Source: Ancylomarina subtilis
GTDB lineage: Bacteria; Bacteroidota; Bacteroidia; Bacteroidales; Marinifilaceae
Direction of reading: 5' to 3'
Length of the DNA stretch: 64,000 nt
Assembly (NCBI RefSeq): GCF_004217115.1
Contig: NZ_SHKN01000001.1
Span: 62,001-126,000, forward strand
The notes under the pieces are model-generated. The model was not told the DNA's origin. It worked only from the letters and a program-made list of their open reading frames with translations, and made no database searches. Made by a program: the position numbers and the translations under genes. Shown piece by piece: positions 1-9,024 of the stretch (the stretch's first letter is position 1; each line of letters opens with the position of its first letter).

Positions 1-19
1 TACTGTTAATTTGTATCAA

Positions 20-1093
20 TTAATCCTCTTCTGTAAGTCTTGCCAGGCTGGCTTTTCGTTGAATCTTATTGGTTAAAGTGCGCTCAAATTTTGAAAGGAA
101 AAAAATATCGCGTGGACGTTGGAATTTTTCTAAATAAGCATCAACTTTAGCCTGAATCTTCTTTTTTTTCTCGATGCTTTTGTTCTTTGATTCAATTATA
201 AGAATCATTTTTTCACCCAGGTGTTCGTCTGGAATGCCAATAAGAAAGAATGGCTCATTTATAAAAGGATTCAGCTTTTCTTCAATTTGTTCAGGGAATA
301 ATTTTATTCCTCCTGAATTTATAACGTGATCAAATCTTCCAAGCCATTCAAATTCTGAATTGGAGATGAGTTTTACGATATCATTCGTTGTGATCCTTTG
401 ATTTAATAGTCTGGGAGCATCAATTTCTAAACACTCTCTTTTGTCTGTAGAAAGGGTTACACCATTTAGAGCTTTATATGTATCCGATTTATCAAGGCCA
501 TTTAAGTTTTTTATCGCGATATGCGAAAGGGTCTCGGTCATTCCGAAACTGGCATAACAATGTGAGCTGAGGTTTTGGATTTTCTTGTTTAACTTTTGAT
601 CAACAGCACCACCTCCAATTAAGATGGATTTGATCAATTGAATTTGATCCGTATTATGTATGCTGTTTTGAACCTGAAGAGGAATCATTGCAGCAAAATC
701 GATTGGAGAATGGAGTCCGTTAAGGGGATGGCCATCGGGCTTGACACAGATCAGTTGCATTTGCCAGATTATGGCACGAATAAGCATCATTTTTCCCGCA
801 ATAAATTGGGGAGATAAGCAAAGAAGGGCCGTCTGTCCCTTTTCAAATTTGAAGAATTCGCCCGTCATTTTTGCAGACTGTATCATCTTCTCTTTTTCCA
901 GATTGATTGGTTTTGGAGCTCCTGTTGATCCTGACGTTTTAGCTTGAACATAAAGATTTTCATCGAACCACTCCAGAATAAAGGCATAAATATCCTTTTG
1001 CCATTGCGCTTTACAGATCTGATTTTGTTCGTTGCAAAGCGCCAATAGCTGAGTTCGATTGAGTTGATGAAAATTAAGCTTCAAGCTGTTCAT
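20..1093 (-). CDS. menE: o-succinylbenzoate-CoA ligase (MenE)
   Basis: Adenylate-forming enzyme that activates o-succinylbenzoate to its CoA thioester in menaquinone synthesis (cytoplasm). The ATP-binding P-loop signature SGSTGAPKP is at residues 54-62. An FGMTET motif follows, then a short C-terminal lid domain with the adenylation lysine expected in LTNKIQRK near residue 343. At 357 residues it is shorter than the roughly 450-residue proteobacterial enzyme because the N-terminal part is reduced; I believe such compact forms are usual in Bacteroidota (recollection). Its start overlaps the end of menC by 20 bases, so the two are translationally linked. Other men genes would lie beyond the window edge. 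Confidence 0.93.
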   Translation of the reverse strand: MNSLKLNFHQLNRTQLLALCNEQNQICKAQWQKDIYAFILEWFDENLYVQAKTSGSTGAPKPINLEKEKMIQSAKMTGEFFKFEKGQTALLCLSPQFIAGKMMLIRAIIWQMQLICVKPDGHPLNGLHSPIDFAAMIPLQVQNSIHNTDQIQLIKSILIGGGAVDQKLNKKIQNLSSHCYASFGMTETLSHIAIKNLNGLDKSDTYKALNGVTLSTDKRECLEIDAPRLLNQRITTNDIVKLISNSEFEWLGRFDHVINSGGIKLFPEQIEEKLNPFINEPFFLIGIPDEHLGEKMILIIESKNKSIEKKKKIQAKVDAYLEKFQRPRDIFFLSKFERTLTNKIQRKASLARLTEED

Positions 1094-2132
1094 TAAGATC
1101 CCATTTTTTGGATTGATTGTAAATTAAGTGGCCTTCTGTAACTTCAAGTGGCGATTCGATATTATTGGTGAAGAGTTGCCCTGTCCCCAAGCCTTGGGGC
1201 ATTGGATTGTTGAGTGTATATACCCACTGTGCAATAGCATTTAAGCCAATATTAGATTCAAGGGCAGATGTGGCCCACCAGGGAATTGCATTTTTATTGG
1301 CAATATCAATCCATTCCTGGCTGCCTTTAAAACCACCAACCAAACTTGGTTTTAAAATAATATACTGTGGTTGTATTTGTCGGATTAATTCAATTTTGTC
1401 TTCGAGTTTGTAAATTCCGATTAATTCTTCATCCAAAGCAATAGGCAGTGGCGTTATCTTACAAAGTTCTGCCATAGCTTCCCAGTTGCCTGCTTTTATG
1501 GGTTGTTCTATGGAATGAATATCAAAGTCTGCGAGTGCTTTGAGTTTGTTTATGGCATCATCAGGATGAAAGGCACCATTGGCATCGACGCGGATTTCAA
1601 TTTCTTTAGCTGAAAACTTCTCTCGGATTGATTGGATAATGCTGAGTTCTTCATCAAAATTAATGGCCCCAATTTTTAACTTGATACAATTGAAACCTGT
1701 ATCAATCTTCTCCTGGACTTGCTGTTGCATGTAAGCTTTATCGCCCATCCAAACCAAGCCATTTATGGGGATTTGTGCTTCATTATTTGTGAAATCAGAA
1801 TCGAAAAGAAGACGTTTCCCACCATTTCTCAAATCCCTTAAAGCCATTTCGAAACCAAAATAAAGAGATGGCCATTCGGTTAAATCGCTAATAAAATAGT
1901 TTTCTATTTTGTCGATGTTCTGGCAAACCTCGTGAATTTTATCTTCGTAGTTTTCTCTGTCATCAGAACTTAATCCTCTAATGATTGAGCATTCGCCAAT
2001 CCCCTTAATTTCAGGATTTTGTTCATCCCATATGCGAACAATCCAAGCTTCCTTTTTTGTGAGTATTCCACGAGAAGTGCCACTGGGACGTTTAAAATCT
2101 AAAGGGTAATAATGAAAGTCGGATACCAGCAT
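1074..2132 (-). CDS. menC: o-succinylbenzoate synthase (MenC)
   Basis: Enolase-superfamily enzyme that dehydrates SHCHC to o-succinylbenzoate in menaquinone synthesis. Superfamily residues are in order: KLK at 151-153, metal ligands in VDANG (Asp183), IEQP (Glu209) and LDEE (234-236), and the second catalytic lysine in ILKPS. The 352-residue length fits the family. It lies between menA (21 bases upstream) and menE (overlapping), which supports MenC over other enolase-superfamily dehydratases or epimerases. Confidence 0.94.
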   Translation of the reverse strand: MLVSDFHYYPLDFKRPSGTSRGILTKKEAWIVRIWDEQNPEIKGIGECSIIRGLSSDDRENYEDKIHEVCQNIDKIENYFISDLTEWPSLYFGFEMALRDLRNGGKRLLFDSDFTNNEAQIPINGLVWMGDKAYMQQQVQEKIDTGFNCIKLKIGAINFDEELSIIQSIREKFSAKEIEIRVDANGAFHPDDAINKLKALADFDIHSIEQPIKAGNWEAMAELCKITPLPIALDEELIGIYKLEDKIELIRQIQPQYIILKPSLVGGFKGSQEWIDIANKNAIPWWATSALESNIGLNAIAQWVYTLNNPMPQGLGTGQLFTNNIESPLEVTEGHLIYNQSKKWDLNEQLEA

Positions 2133-2153
2133 CGTTTGAGAATAAATATAAAA

Positions 2154-3056
2154 TTATAAGAGAGTTCCAATTCCAAAAGTTAGACTGAATAAGAAACAAG
2201 ATATCGCTAATTTTTTTAATTCAGGATCTAATTTTTGAGGTTCGTCATTTTTTATGACGGTGTTCATATGACGTATGATGAGAGGGAAACTCAAAAGATA
2301 GATAAATTGAAAAATCGATTTGTAATGAATTATACTATAGGCGATAGCAAGCAACATGGCTAAGCTAAGAATAATGAGATGGTAATTTTTTGCTGCTTTT
2401 GAGCCAATTTTTACAACTAAGGTTCTTTTACCGGTTTGTGCATCATTTTCAATGTCGCGCATATTGTTTAGGTTGAGCACACCAGTGCTTAAAAGGCCGA
2501 CAGAGCTGGCTGGGAGTAAAATATCCCAGTGAAGATCTCCGGTATGCAGGAAATAGCAGCCAAGAACGCCAACTAAACCAAAAAAGATGAAAACAAAGAG
2601 GTCGCCAAAGCCCATATAGCCATATGGATTTTTCCCAATTGTATAATTGATAGCGGCTAAAATTGCCAAAATACCTATTGCAAAAATAACAAGTGCCTCT
2701 TGTAGATTAATGATTTGAGCCGCTTCGTAGATCAAAAAAGAACCACTTGTTAAAGAGATAGTTATGAAAACATAAAGCATGTTTTTCATTTCCTTTTTGC
2801 TAATATCACCACTTTGTACAGCTCTTTCGGGCCCAACACGATTAGCATTATCTGCTCCTGAAATAGAATCACCTAAGTCGTTGGCTAAATTCGAAAGAAT
2901 CTGAAGAAAAAGGGTGGTTGTGATGGCTAGGATAAATATAATTGAATTGAACTGATTATATGACGCTGCTATAAGACTGCCCAGAATAATGCTGGATAGA
3001 GCCAAGGGAAGTGTTCTCAGTCTAAAGGCATGTATCCATGCTTTTGTTTTACTCAT
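2154..3056 (-). CDS. menA: 1,4-dihydroxy-2-naphthoate polyprenyltransferase (MenA)
   Basis: UbiA-family integral membrane prenyltransferase that attaches the polyprenyl tail to dihydroxynaphthoate. Both Asp-rich motifs are visible: NDLGDSISGAD at residues 59-69 and NMRDIENDAQTGKRT near residue 200. Between and after them are about eight hydrophobic helices. The 300-residue length is normal. It is the first gene of a menA-menC-menE unit, with a Bacteroidota-type promoter just upstream. Confidence 0.95.
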   Translation of the reverse strand: MSKTKAWIHAFRLRTLPLALSSIILGSLIAASYNQFNSIIFILAITTTLFLQILSNLANDLGDSISGADNANRVGPERAVQSGDISKKEMKNMLYVFITISLTSGSFLIYEAAQIINLQEALVIFAIGILAILAAINYTIGKNPYGYMGFGDLFVFIFFGLVGVLGCYFLHTGDLHWDILLPASSVGLLSTGVLNLNNMRDIENDAQTGKRTLVVKIGSKAAKNYHLIILSLAMLLAIAYSIIHYKSIFQFIYLLSFPLIIRHMNTVIKNDEPQKLDPELKKLAISCFLFSLTFGIGTLL

Positions 3057-3062
3057 AGTTCT

Positions 3063-3086
3063 GTGATTTATTGAATCACAAATTTA
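3063..3086 (-). promoter_or_regulatory. candidate men operon promoter (-7 box) with start-site palindrome
   Basis: The minus strand carries TAAATTTG (3079-3086), a perfect match to the Bacteroidota -7 consensus TAnnTTTG, about 23 bases before the menA start. No good TTTG -33 box is present at the usual spacing. A small inverted repeat, GTGATT/AATCAC (3063-3079, 5-base loop), sits at the expected start site and could be an operator or a 5' hairpin. Confidence 0.4.
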
Positions 3087-3267
3087 ACCAAATTACGATA
3101 ATGCCTTAAGTTTTATTGAGATCAATTTTTAAGAAAAGCTTAAGTGGCTGGTGTAAAAGCTCTTGTTCCAAGATTTAATATTTCGTAACTTTTCGTAAAT
3201 GCGAATTATTTTATACACAAGGCTATTCGAGGTTGAATAAAATTCACGTTAAAAAAAATAATTTACA

Positions 3268-3723
3268 ATGAAAATTTTTAGAGATTTTAAGGAAATCATT
3301 GACTTTGCAATTGACAGTGAGATGAATGAAATTCAATTTTATTCAGAACTAGCCGAAACAATGGAAAGGAAGAATGTTAAGCAACTGTTTCGAAGTATTG
3401 CCCTTGAAAAAACGGCTCGTATGCTTCAGTTGGAAAATATGAAAGATATTGGTTTTCTATTGGATGTAGACTGCGTACAAGATTTGAAAATAGCGGGGTC
3501 TTTTTCTGAAATTGATTTTACAAAAAGAAATTTGTCTTATCAGGAAGCCTTGATAATGGCTATGAACAAAGAAAAAGAGAAATTCATACTTTATCAGGAA
3601 TTGGCAGATTGTTCTACGGATACAACTTGCAAACAAACATTTTTAAGTCTGGCGAATCAAGAAGCACGTCAAAAGTTAAAGTTGGAAATTGAATATGATG
3701 AATTTATTTTATATGATAATTAG
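3268..3723 (+). CDS. ferritin-like (rubrerythrin-type) protein, first of a pair
   Basis: A 151-residue four-helix protein with two internal halves, each an amphipathic helix pair as in rubrerythrin-type ferritin-like domains: MNEIQFYSELAE then IALEKTARMLQLE, and KEKFILYQELAD then NQEARQKLKLE. The first-helix glutamates are kept, but the expected E-x-x-H partners are degenerate: EKTARM in half one and EARQK in half two have no histidine. Iron binding is therefore uncertain. No signal peptide. A paralogue follows 50 bases downstream. Role unknown; oxidative-stress or iron handling is the family-level guess. Confidence 0.75.
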   Translation: MKIFRDFKEIIDFAIDSEMNEIQFYSELAETMERKNVKQLFRSIALEKTARMLQLENMKDIGFLLDVDCVQDLKIAGSFSEIDFTKRNLSYQEALIMAMNKEKEKFILYQELADCSTDTTCKQTFLSLANQEARQKLKLEIEYDEFILYDN

Positions 3724-3773
3724 AATTTCTGTTCTGATTGTAATCACTTCGTTCTTATTTAATACATGTTGTT

Positions 3774-4244
3774 ATGGAAAAATATAATAGTTTAGACGAG
3801 GTTTTGAATTTTGCTATAGAGCAAGAGCAAGGGGAGGTGGATTTTTATAACGATTTGGCAGATAAAATGAGAGTCCCTAAGGTTGAAGAGCTGTTTAGAG
3901 ATATTGCCCTTGAGAAGCAGAAACACATTCTTAAGTTGGAGGCCATACGAATAAGTGGCAATTTTGATCACAATTCTTATGATCAGATAAAAGAGTTAAG
4001 AACAGACCACTATATTGCCAATGTGGACTACTCCAACGAAAACCCGAGTTATGATGAGGCTTTATTAATGGCTATGGAGAAAGAAAAAGCAACGTTTATG
4101 TTTTATTGGGATTTGGCTGAGCGGGTTACCTCTTCCGATCTGCAGGATCTTTTTTACATGCTTGCCTTACATGAAGCCAAGCAAAAAGTAAAGTTGGAAA
4201 TTCAGTTTGATAGAGGGTCTGAGGATGAGTTTGATGAGGACTAA
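3774..4244 (+). CDS. ferritin-like (rubrerythrin-type) protein, second of a pair
   Basis: A 156-residue paralogue of the preceding gene with the same two-half helical layout: GEVDFYNDLAD, IALEKQKHILKLE, KEKATFMFYWDLAE and LHEAKQKVKLE. This copy keeps a histidine in the second helix (EKQKH) but lacks it in the fourth (EAKQK), so it is closer to a working diiron site than its neighbour. The acidic tail (GSEDEFDED) has no known role. Probably co-transcribed with the first copy and ended by the hairpin terminator just after its stop. Confidence 0.77.
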   Translation: MEKYNSLDEVLNFAIEQEQGEVDFYNDLADKMRVPKVEELFRDIALEKQKHILKLEAIRISGNFDHNSYDQIKELRTDHYIANVDYSNENPSYDEALLMAMEKEKATFMFYWDLAERVTSSDLQDLFYMLALHEAKQKVKLEIQFDRGSEDEFDED

Positions 4245-4268
4245 AATTAACCTTACTAAGAAGGAATT

Positions 4269-4293
4269 GCCCCATATTGATGGGGCTTTTTTT
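4269..4293 (+). terminator. intrinsic terminator after the ferritin-like pair
   Basis: Perfect 7-base stem GCCCCAT/ATGGGGC with a 4-base ATTG loop, followed at once by seven T residues. It ends the ferritin-like unit and argues against a protease start at the upstream TTG, which lies at the end of this structure. Confidence 0.85.
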
Positions 4294-4358
4294 GTTTGAG
4301 TCTCGCGTATCATTATAAAATGATTATTTTAGCCTTCTATCAACAAACATCTACATCT

Positions 4359-6431
4359 ATGCGCTTAAAATTTTTAAGCTACCTAAGCTTTATAATTATT
4401 CTGTTATCAACCCATCCCTTAATGGCTCAGATTTCTCATGGAGGCAATCCTTATTTTAAGTCGATTGCCAATACAATGAAGTTTGAAACTTTGGTTATGC
4501 CAGTTGAAAATATGCTCAGAATTAAATCGGAGAGAGCGGGTGAGTCTCATTCAAGGTTAAAACATGATAAATTTGCCCATGAGTTTGTTTTGAATAAAAC
4601 GACTGAGAATTCAGGGAAATGGACTGTTTTGTCGAATGGGCAACGCGTTTGGAATTTAGCTATATCCTCGCCGGGGGCCTATTCGTTAAATTTGGTTTTT
4701 GATCGGTTTCGTTTGCCAAAGGGAGGGCAATTGTTTGTTTATAATTATACTAGCGATAGGGTGTTGGGAGCTTATACAGAAAAAAATAATAAAGCTTCAG
4801 GACGATTTGCAATCGAGCCTTTGGAGGGGGACGAACTGATTATTGAATATATTGAGCCTCTGAATCCGGAGTTTAAAGCGGAGCTTAAACTCGGAAAAGT
4901 TTATCACGACTATAAGAACATCTTTAAACTTTTGGATTCTAAAAGTTCACAAGTCAAAAGTGCGTCCGGTAGTTGTAATGTTAATATAAATTGTCCGGAG
5001 GGATTGACCTGGCAAATTGAGAAGCATGCTGTCTGTCATATGACGTATGGCGGATGGATTGCGACAGGAACCTTAATAAACAATTCAAAGAAAGACGGGC
5101 GTCCTTATATCTTAACAGCTCATCATGTGATTAGTGAAGAGGCCATTGCCGAACAGGCAATCTTTTATTTTAATTATGAAGCTGATGTTTGTGATGGTGT
5201 ATCTGGCTCCAAGACTCAAACCATTTCGGGTTCGACTTTGAGAGCGACAACAACACATTTGGATTTTTCCTTATTGGAAATGAGTGCCATACCACCATCT
5301 ATTTATCAGCCTTATTATGCCGGTTGGGATCGATCTGGAAGTGTTCCCAATCAAACGGTTTGTATTCATCATCCCAGTGGTGATGTGAAAAAAATATCGA
5401 TAGATTATAATCCGCCTTCAACAGACACTTACACCGATTCGGATTACACTTTCGATGATAATACGCATTGGCATATTGAGAATTGGGAGGTGGGTACAAC
5501 CGAAGGGGGATCATCGGGTTCACCCTTGTTTGATACCAACCATAGAGTGATAGGTGATCTTACGGGGGGAGATGCCAGTTGTTCAAATTCTGTGGATGAT
5601 TATTTTGCTAAGTTTTCTGCAAGTTGGGATACTTATCCTGCCAAAGAAAATCAATTGAAATATTGGTTAGATCCCGATGATACAGGTGTGCTTGTTTTGG
5701 ATGGATACAATCCCTCTATTCAAACGGATAAGAGTATAGCTTGTGTGGAATCTGAGGTGGATATTTCCTTTGATTTTGGTATGGATTACGATAGTTATTT
5801 CTGGGATTTTGGAGACGATGCGAATCCGAAAACTGCTACGACTGCAGGGCCACATAAAGTGCAGTATGCTACATCCGGAATTAAAACAATTAGTTTGGTT
5901 TACACCAAGGGTGATCTGATATTGAATGAATTTACCAGCTTGGTAGTTGTTAATGAGACAGAGCCTGATTTTACTTATTTGTTTAAGCAAAAAAGTTTTG
6001 ATTTTAAAGATGCTTCAAAGAACGCTGTTAGTTATCTATGGGATTTTGGTGATGGACAGAGCTCTACGTCAACAAATCCGAGTCATGTGTATAAGAATGC
6101 AGGTAAGTATAGGGTGAAATTGACTGTAAACAATGCCTGTGGAGACAGAAGTCTGACAAAAGAAGTGAATACATCTTATGATTCAGAGCTCGTGATTTAT
6201 CCAAACCCAAGTAAGAATGTAAAAACCAGAGTCGACCTCAAAGCTGTTTTGTTTGATCGGATTGATTGGTGGCTCTATGATACGCGAGGCGCAGAGCGTT
6301 TGAGTGGTTTTGTAACGAAATACAATTCTTTTATCGATCTTGATTTAAGATTATTTCCTGCTGGACTCTATGTTTTAAAAATGAATATTGATGGTTCTGT
6401 TGTGAACCGAAAAGTCATCGTATTGAAATAA
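4359..6431 (+). CDS. T9SS-exported trypsin-like (lysyl endopeptidase-type) protease with PKD domains
   Basis: A 690-residue secreted serine protease. An N-terminal signal peptide ends near PLMAQ. A propeptide-like region precedes a chymotrypsin-fold domain with a visible triad: TAHHV (His256), HLDFSLLE (Asp302) and GGSSGSP (Ser386). Cysteine-rich segments around residues 205-230 recall lysyl endopeptidases. Two PKD-like modules follow (WDFGDDAN; WDFGDGQSS), then a type A T9SS C-terminal sorting domain beginning LVIYPNPS and ending in KVIVLK. The ATG at 4359 is chosen over an in-frame TTG at 4296 because it starts the signal peptide directly and the TTG overlaps the preceding terminator. Inferred role: extracellular protein digestion. 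Confidence 0.9.
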   Translation: MRLKFLSYLSFIIILLSTHPLMAQISHGGNPYFKSIANTMKFETLVMPVENMLRIKSERAGESHSRLKHDKFAHEFVLNKTTENSGKWTVLSNGQRVWNLAISSPGAYSLNLVFDRFRLPKGGQLFVYNYTSDRVLGAYTEKNNKASGRFAIEPLEGDELIIEYIEPLNPEFKAELKLGKVYHDYKNIFKLLDSKSSQVKSASGSCNVNINCPEGLTWQIEKHAVCHMTYGGWIATGTLINNSKKDGRPYILTAHHVISEEAIAEQAIFYFNYEADVCDGVSGSKTQTISGSTLRATTTHLDFSLLEMSAIPPSIYQPYYAGWDRSGSVPNQTVCIHHPSGDVKKISIDYNPPSTDTYTDSDYTFDDNTHWHIENWEVGTTEGGSSGSPLFDTNHRVIGDLTGGDASCSNSVDDYFAKFSASWDTYPAKENQLKYWLDPDDTGVLVLDGYNPSIQTDKSIACVESEVDISFDFGMDYDSYFWDFGDDANPKTATTAGPHKVQYATSGIKTISLVYTKGDLILNEFTSLVVVNETEPDFTYLFKQKSFDFKDASKNAVSYLWDFGDGQSSTSTNPSHVYKNAGKYRVKLTVNNACGDRSLTKEVNTSYDSELVIYPNPSKNVKTRVDLKAVLFDRIDWWLYDTRGAERLSGFVTKYNSFIDLDLRLFPAGLYVLKMNIDGSVVNRKVIVLK

Positions 6432-6435
6432 AAGT

Positions 6436-6470
6436 AAAAAAGACAGGTTTCTATAATAAGTAACCTGTCT
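6436..6470 (-). terminator. terminator between convergent protease and phosphatase genes
   Basis: Inverted repeat AGACAGGTT/AACCTGTCT (6441-6449 and 6462-6470, 12-base loop). On the minus strand it is followed by five T residues, fitting termination of the HAD phosphatase gene. The plus-strand side has only a weak T run. Confidence 0.75.
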
Positions 6471-6479
6471 TCTGCTATT

Positions 6480-7130
6480 TTAAATATGATTTAAGAGTTC
6501 TGAAGCTTCGCTAATAATTTCTTTAGCTCCATTAGCTTTCAATTCTTCGGCATCACGGAATCCCCATAATACGCCAACACCGTACATTCCAGCATTTTTG
6601 GCCGTTTCCATATCCACTCCTGAATCGCCCACAAACATGAGTTCCTTGGGAGATAAGCTCATTTTTTTAGCGGCCATTAAAGCTCCCTGAGGATCGGGTT
6701 TTCTGGCAACCTCATCGCCAGCTCCAATTACGAATTCAACATTCCATTTCGCAAGAAGAACTTTGACTACTTTTTGAGTTAGATGGTTGGCCTTGTTAGA
6801 AAAAACCGCAATTTTAATTCCTTTATCATTGAGTTGATCAAGAAGATGGGCAACACCCGGATAAAGTTTTGTTTTATTGATGCAATTCGCTTCATAAACC
6901 TCGAGCATTCTATCCAAGTTCCCAGAGAAATGCTCTTCTGTTCTTAAGCTTTCAGGTAAGGATCTTTTTACCAGTTTGCGAATTCCGTTTCCTACAAATG
7001 TTTTGTAAGTCTCTATATTGTGTGTAGCCAGATTTTGTTCTTCCAAAACTTGATTCATTGAATCTGCAATATCTTCAATAGAATCAGCAAGTGTCCCGTC
7101 CAAATCGAATACGATTCCTTTTATGCTCAT
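6480..7130 (-). CDS. HAD-family phosphatase, phosphoglycolate phosphatase-like
   Basis: A 216-residue haloacid dehalogenase-superfamily hydrolase. Motif I is FDLDGTLADS (nucleophile Asp9), motif II is VFSNK, the motif III lysine is in KPDPQG, and motif IV is FVGDSGVDMETAKNAG. A helical cap lies between motifs I and II. These features match the Gph/PGP subfamily, which clears 2-phosphoglycolate, for example from DNA repair. Substrate specificity cannot be fixed from sequence, so no gene symbol is given. It stands alone, divergent from umuC. Confidence 0.88.
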   Translation of the reverse strand: MSIKGIVFDLDGTLADSIEDIADSMNQVLEEQNLATHNIETYKTFVGNGIRKLVKRSLPESLRTEEHFSGNLDRMLEVYEANCINKTKLYPGVAHLLDQLNDKGIKIAVFSNKANHLTQKVVKVLLAKWNVEFVIGAGDEVARKPDPQGALMAAKKMSLSPKELMFVGDSGVDMETAKNAGMYGVGVLWGFRDAEELKANGAKEIISEASELLNHI

Positions 7131-7319
7131 TGTATTTTTTTAGTGTGTTTGTAAATGACTTCATTTGATAGAATAGTCTTTGCAAATATCGGTATCAACA
7201 TTTTACTGACAAAAGATTGTCTGTTAAATTTAGATTTCATTTATTATTTGTGTCTTACATAGCATTTAATTTTATTGTCTTCAGTTGCCTGAAATAAGCA
7301 CCATATGGCAATTATCTAC

Positions 7320-7327
7320 TACCTTTG
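7320..7327 (+). promoter_or_regulatory. candidate umuC promoter -7 box
   Basis: TACCTTTG matches the Bacteroidota TAnnTTTG -7 consensus and ends only 4 bases before the preferred umuC ATG. If real, the transcript would be leaderless or nearly so. No TTTG -33 box is found 19-21 bases upstream, and I recognise no SOS box. Confidence 0.35.
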
Positions 7328-7331
7328 TGCT

Positions 7332-8597
7332 ATGTATGCTTTAGTCGATTGCAATAACTTTTATGCTTCATGTGAGCGGGTATTTAAGCCTTCTCTCAAC
7401 GGCAAACCTATTGTTGTTTTATCAAACAACGATGGCTGTGTTATTGCACGGAGTCAGGAAGCCAAAGATCTGGGGATTCCAATGGCAGCAGCAGCTTATA
7501 AGTTTAAAAAGTTGTTTGAAGAGAAAGAGGTTTCTGTTTTTTCTTCAAACTATGCTTTATATGGCGATTTGAGTCAGCGAGTAATGACCATTTTATCAGG
7601 TTTTGCTTCTGAAATGGAAATATACAGTATCGATGAGGCTTTTCTTGATTTGCATGGTTACGATTATGTCAATTTAGATGACTATGCCAGAGAAATAAAA
7701 GCGAAGGTGGAAAAATGGACGGGTATTCCTGTATGTATCGGTTTAGGCCCAACAAAATCATTAGCAAAACTAGCCAATCGAATTGCAAAAAAATACAGCG
7801 ATCGGACCCATGGTGTTTATCTTATTGATAGTGATGAAAAACGTGAAAAAGCGCTTAAGTGGGTAGCTGTAGAAGATATTTGGGGAATAGGCCGACAACA
7901 CGGGAAAAAACTCAGGGCTTACGATGTTAAAACGGGTTATGATTTTATTCAAAGGGCTGATCATTGGGTTCGGAAGGAGTTTTCAGTCGTGGGTTTGCGT
8001 CTGAAACATGATTTGATGGGTATCCCCTCGATACAAATGGAGCAATGGCAGACCAAAAAGTCAATTTCTACAACACGAACCTTTGAAAGGACAACAAGTG
8101 ATTATGAAGAAATCAGGGAACGTGTCGCAACGTTTACGGTTAGTTGCGCTGAGAAGCTTCGAAAACAAGGATCTTCTTGTTCAGCGTTGATGGTTTTTAT
8201 TCAAACCAGTAAGCATCAAAAACATTTGCCGCAATATCAGAATTCTTTGGCTATTCATGTTCCTTATGCAACCAATTCGAGTATCGATCTGGTGAAGTTT
8301 GCAACACAAGCTCTGAAAAAGATTTACCGCGAGGGCTACGCCTATAAGAAAGCTGGTGTGGTTGTTCTCGACCTTGTTGATGAATCGCAAAAACAGTTAT
8401 CTCTTTTTTCAGGTGAAAATCCGAAGCACACACTTTTGCATAAAGTGATGGATGCATTGAATAATCGGTATAAGGATAGTACCGTAAAGTTGGCTTGTCA
8501 GGATCCCAAACGAACGTGGAAAATGAAGCAGGAAAAATTATCGCCTTCGTTTACTACGAAATTTAGCGATATCTTAAAAATAAAATTGAATGACTAA
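7332..8597 (+). CDS. umuC: Y-family DNA polymerase, UmuC-type
   Basis: Translesion DNA polymerase catalytic subunit. The palm begins directly at the chosen start, with [17 protein letters not shown] (metal ligand Asp6). SIDEAFLD supplies Asp101 and Glu102. A helix-hairpin-helix-like segment ([14 protein letters not shown]), a little-finger domain and a UmuC-type C-terminal tail follow. The 421-residue length is typical. I prefer the ATG at 7332 over the in-frame ATG at 7305 because homologues start immediately before this motif and the extra nine residues look unlike coding sequence. It overlaps umuD by 8 bases. Confidence 0.95.
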   Translation: MYALVDCNNFYASCERVFKPSLNGKPIVVLSNNDGCVIARSQEAKDLGIPMAAAAYKFKKLFEEKEVSVFSSNYALYGDLSQRVMTILSGFASEMEIYSIDEAFLDLHGYDYVNLDDYAREIKAKVEKWTGIPVCIGLGPTKSLAKLANRIAKKYSDRTHGVYLIDSDEKREKALKWVAVEDIWGIGRQHGKKLRAYDVKTGYDFIQRADHWVRKEFSVVGLRLKHDLMGIPSIQMEQWQTKKSISTTRTFERTTSDYEEIRERVATFTVSCAEKLRKQGSSCSALMVFIQTSKHQKHLPQYQNSLAIHVPYATNSSIDLVKFATQALKKIYREGYAYKKAGVVVLDLVDESQKQLSLFSGENPKHTLLHKVMDALNNRYKDSTVKLACQDPKRTWKMKQEKLSPSFTTKFSDILKIKLND

Positions 8598-9024
8598 AGA
8601 AAGCAAACTCCAATTTTTTATTCCATCGAGCAAAGAAAAACTATTGCTTCCTTTTGTTAGTGCTAAAGTTCAGGCTGGTTTTCCAAGTCCAGCTGATGAT
8701 TTTATAGAAACAAAAATAAGCCTTGATAAGGAACTTATAAAGAATAAGGAAGCTACATTTTATGCCAGAGTTGAAGGTTCGAGTATGATAGGGGCTAATA
8801 TTCACGATGGTGATCTTCTTGTTATTGATAGAAGTCTGGAGCCTCGTAACAATAGAATAGCGGTTTGTTTTATTGATGGTGAATTTACCGTGAAGCGCCT
8901 TAGAATAGAGAAAGATCATATTCTTTTGATGCCTGAAAACGAAAAGTTTGATCCAATAAAGGTCACTCAGGACAACGATTTTGTTATTTGGGGAGTTGTA
9001 ACTTATATTATAAAAGCCGTTTAA
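8590..9024 (+). CDS. umuD: UmuD-type S24 self-cleaving protein
   Basis: LexA/UmuD-family autoprotease whose cleaved form partners UmuC in translesion synthesis. The cleavage-site motif [10 protein letters not shown] (Ala29-Gly30) is close to the canonical UmuD site. The catalytic serine is Ser65 in EGSSM and the lysine is Lys102 in FTVKRL. At 144 residues without a DNA-binding domain it is UmuD rather than LexA. Its start lies inside umuC and its stop overlaps the next start (TAATG), so the three genes are tightly coupled. The order umuC then umuD is the reverse of the classical operon. Confidence 0.94.
   Translation: MTKESKLQFFIPSSKEKLLLPFVSAKVQAGFPSPADDFIETKISLDKELIKNKEATFYARVEGSSMIGANIHDGDLLVIDRSLEPRNNRIAVCFIDGEFTVKRLRIEKDHILLMPENEKFDPIKVTQDNDFVIWGVVTYIIKAV

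Noticed and set aside
741-947. Small plus-strand ORF inside menE
   Set aside because: It is antisense to a well-supported gene, with no family features. The same reasoning removed the other short antisense or shifted frames inside genes, including those within lptD, beta-galactosidase and SusC.
4296-4358. Upstream in-frame TTG start for the T9SS protease
   Set aside because: It lies at the end of the preceding terminator hairpin and would put 21 extra residues before a clear signal peptide that begins at the ATG at 4359.
8988-9023. Upstream start for the DUF523 gene
   Set aside because: It lies inside umuD and adds residues unlike the family; the ATG overlapping the umuD stop begins at the conserved VSACLLG motif.
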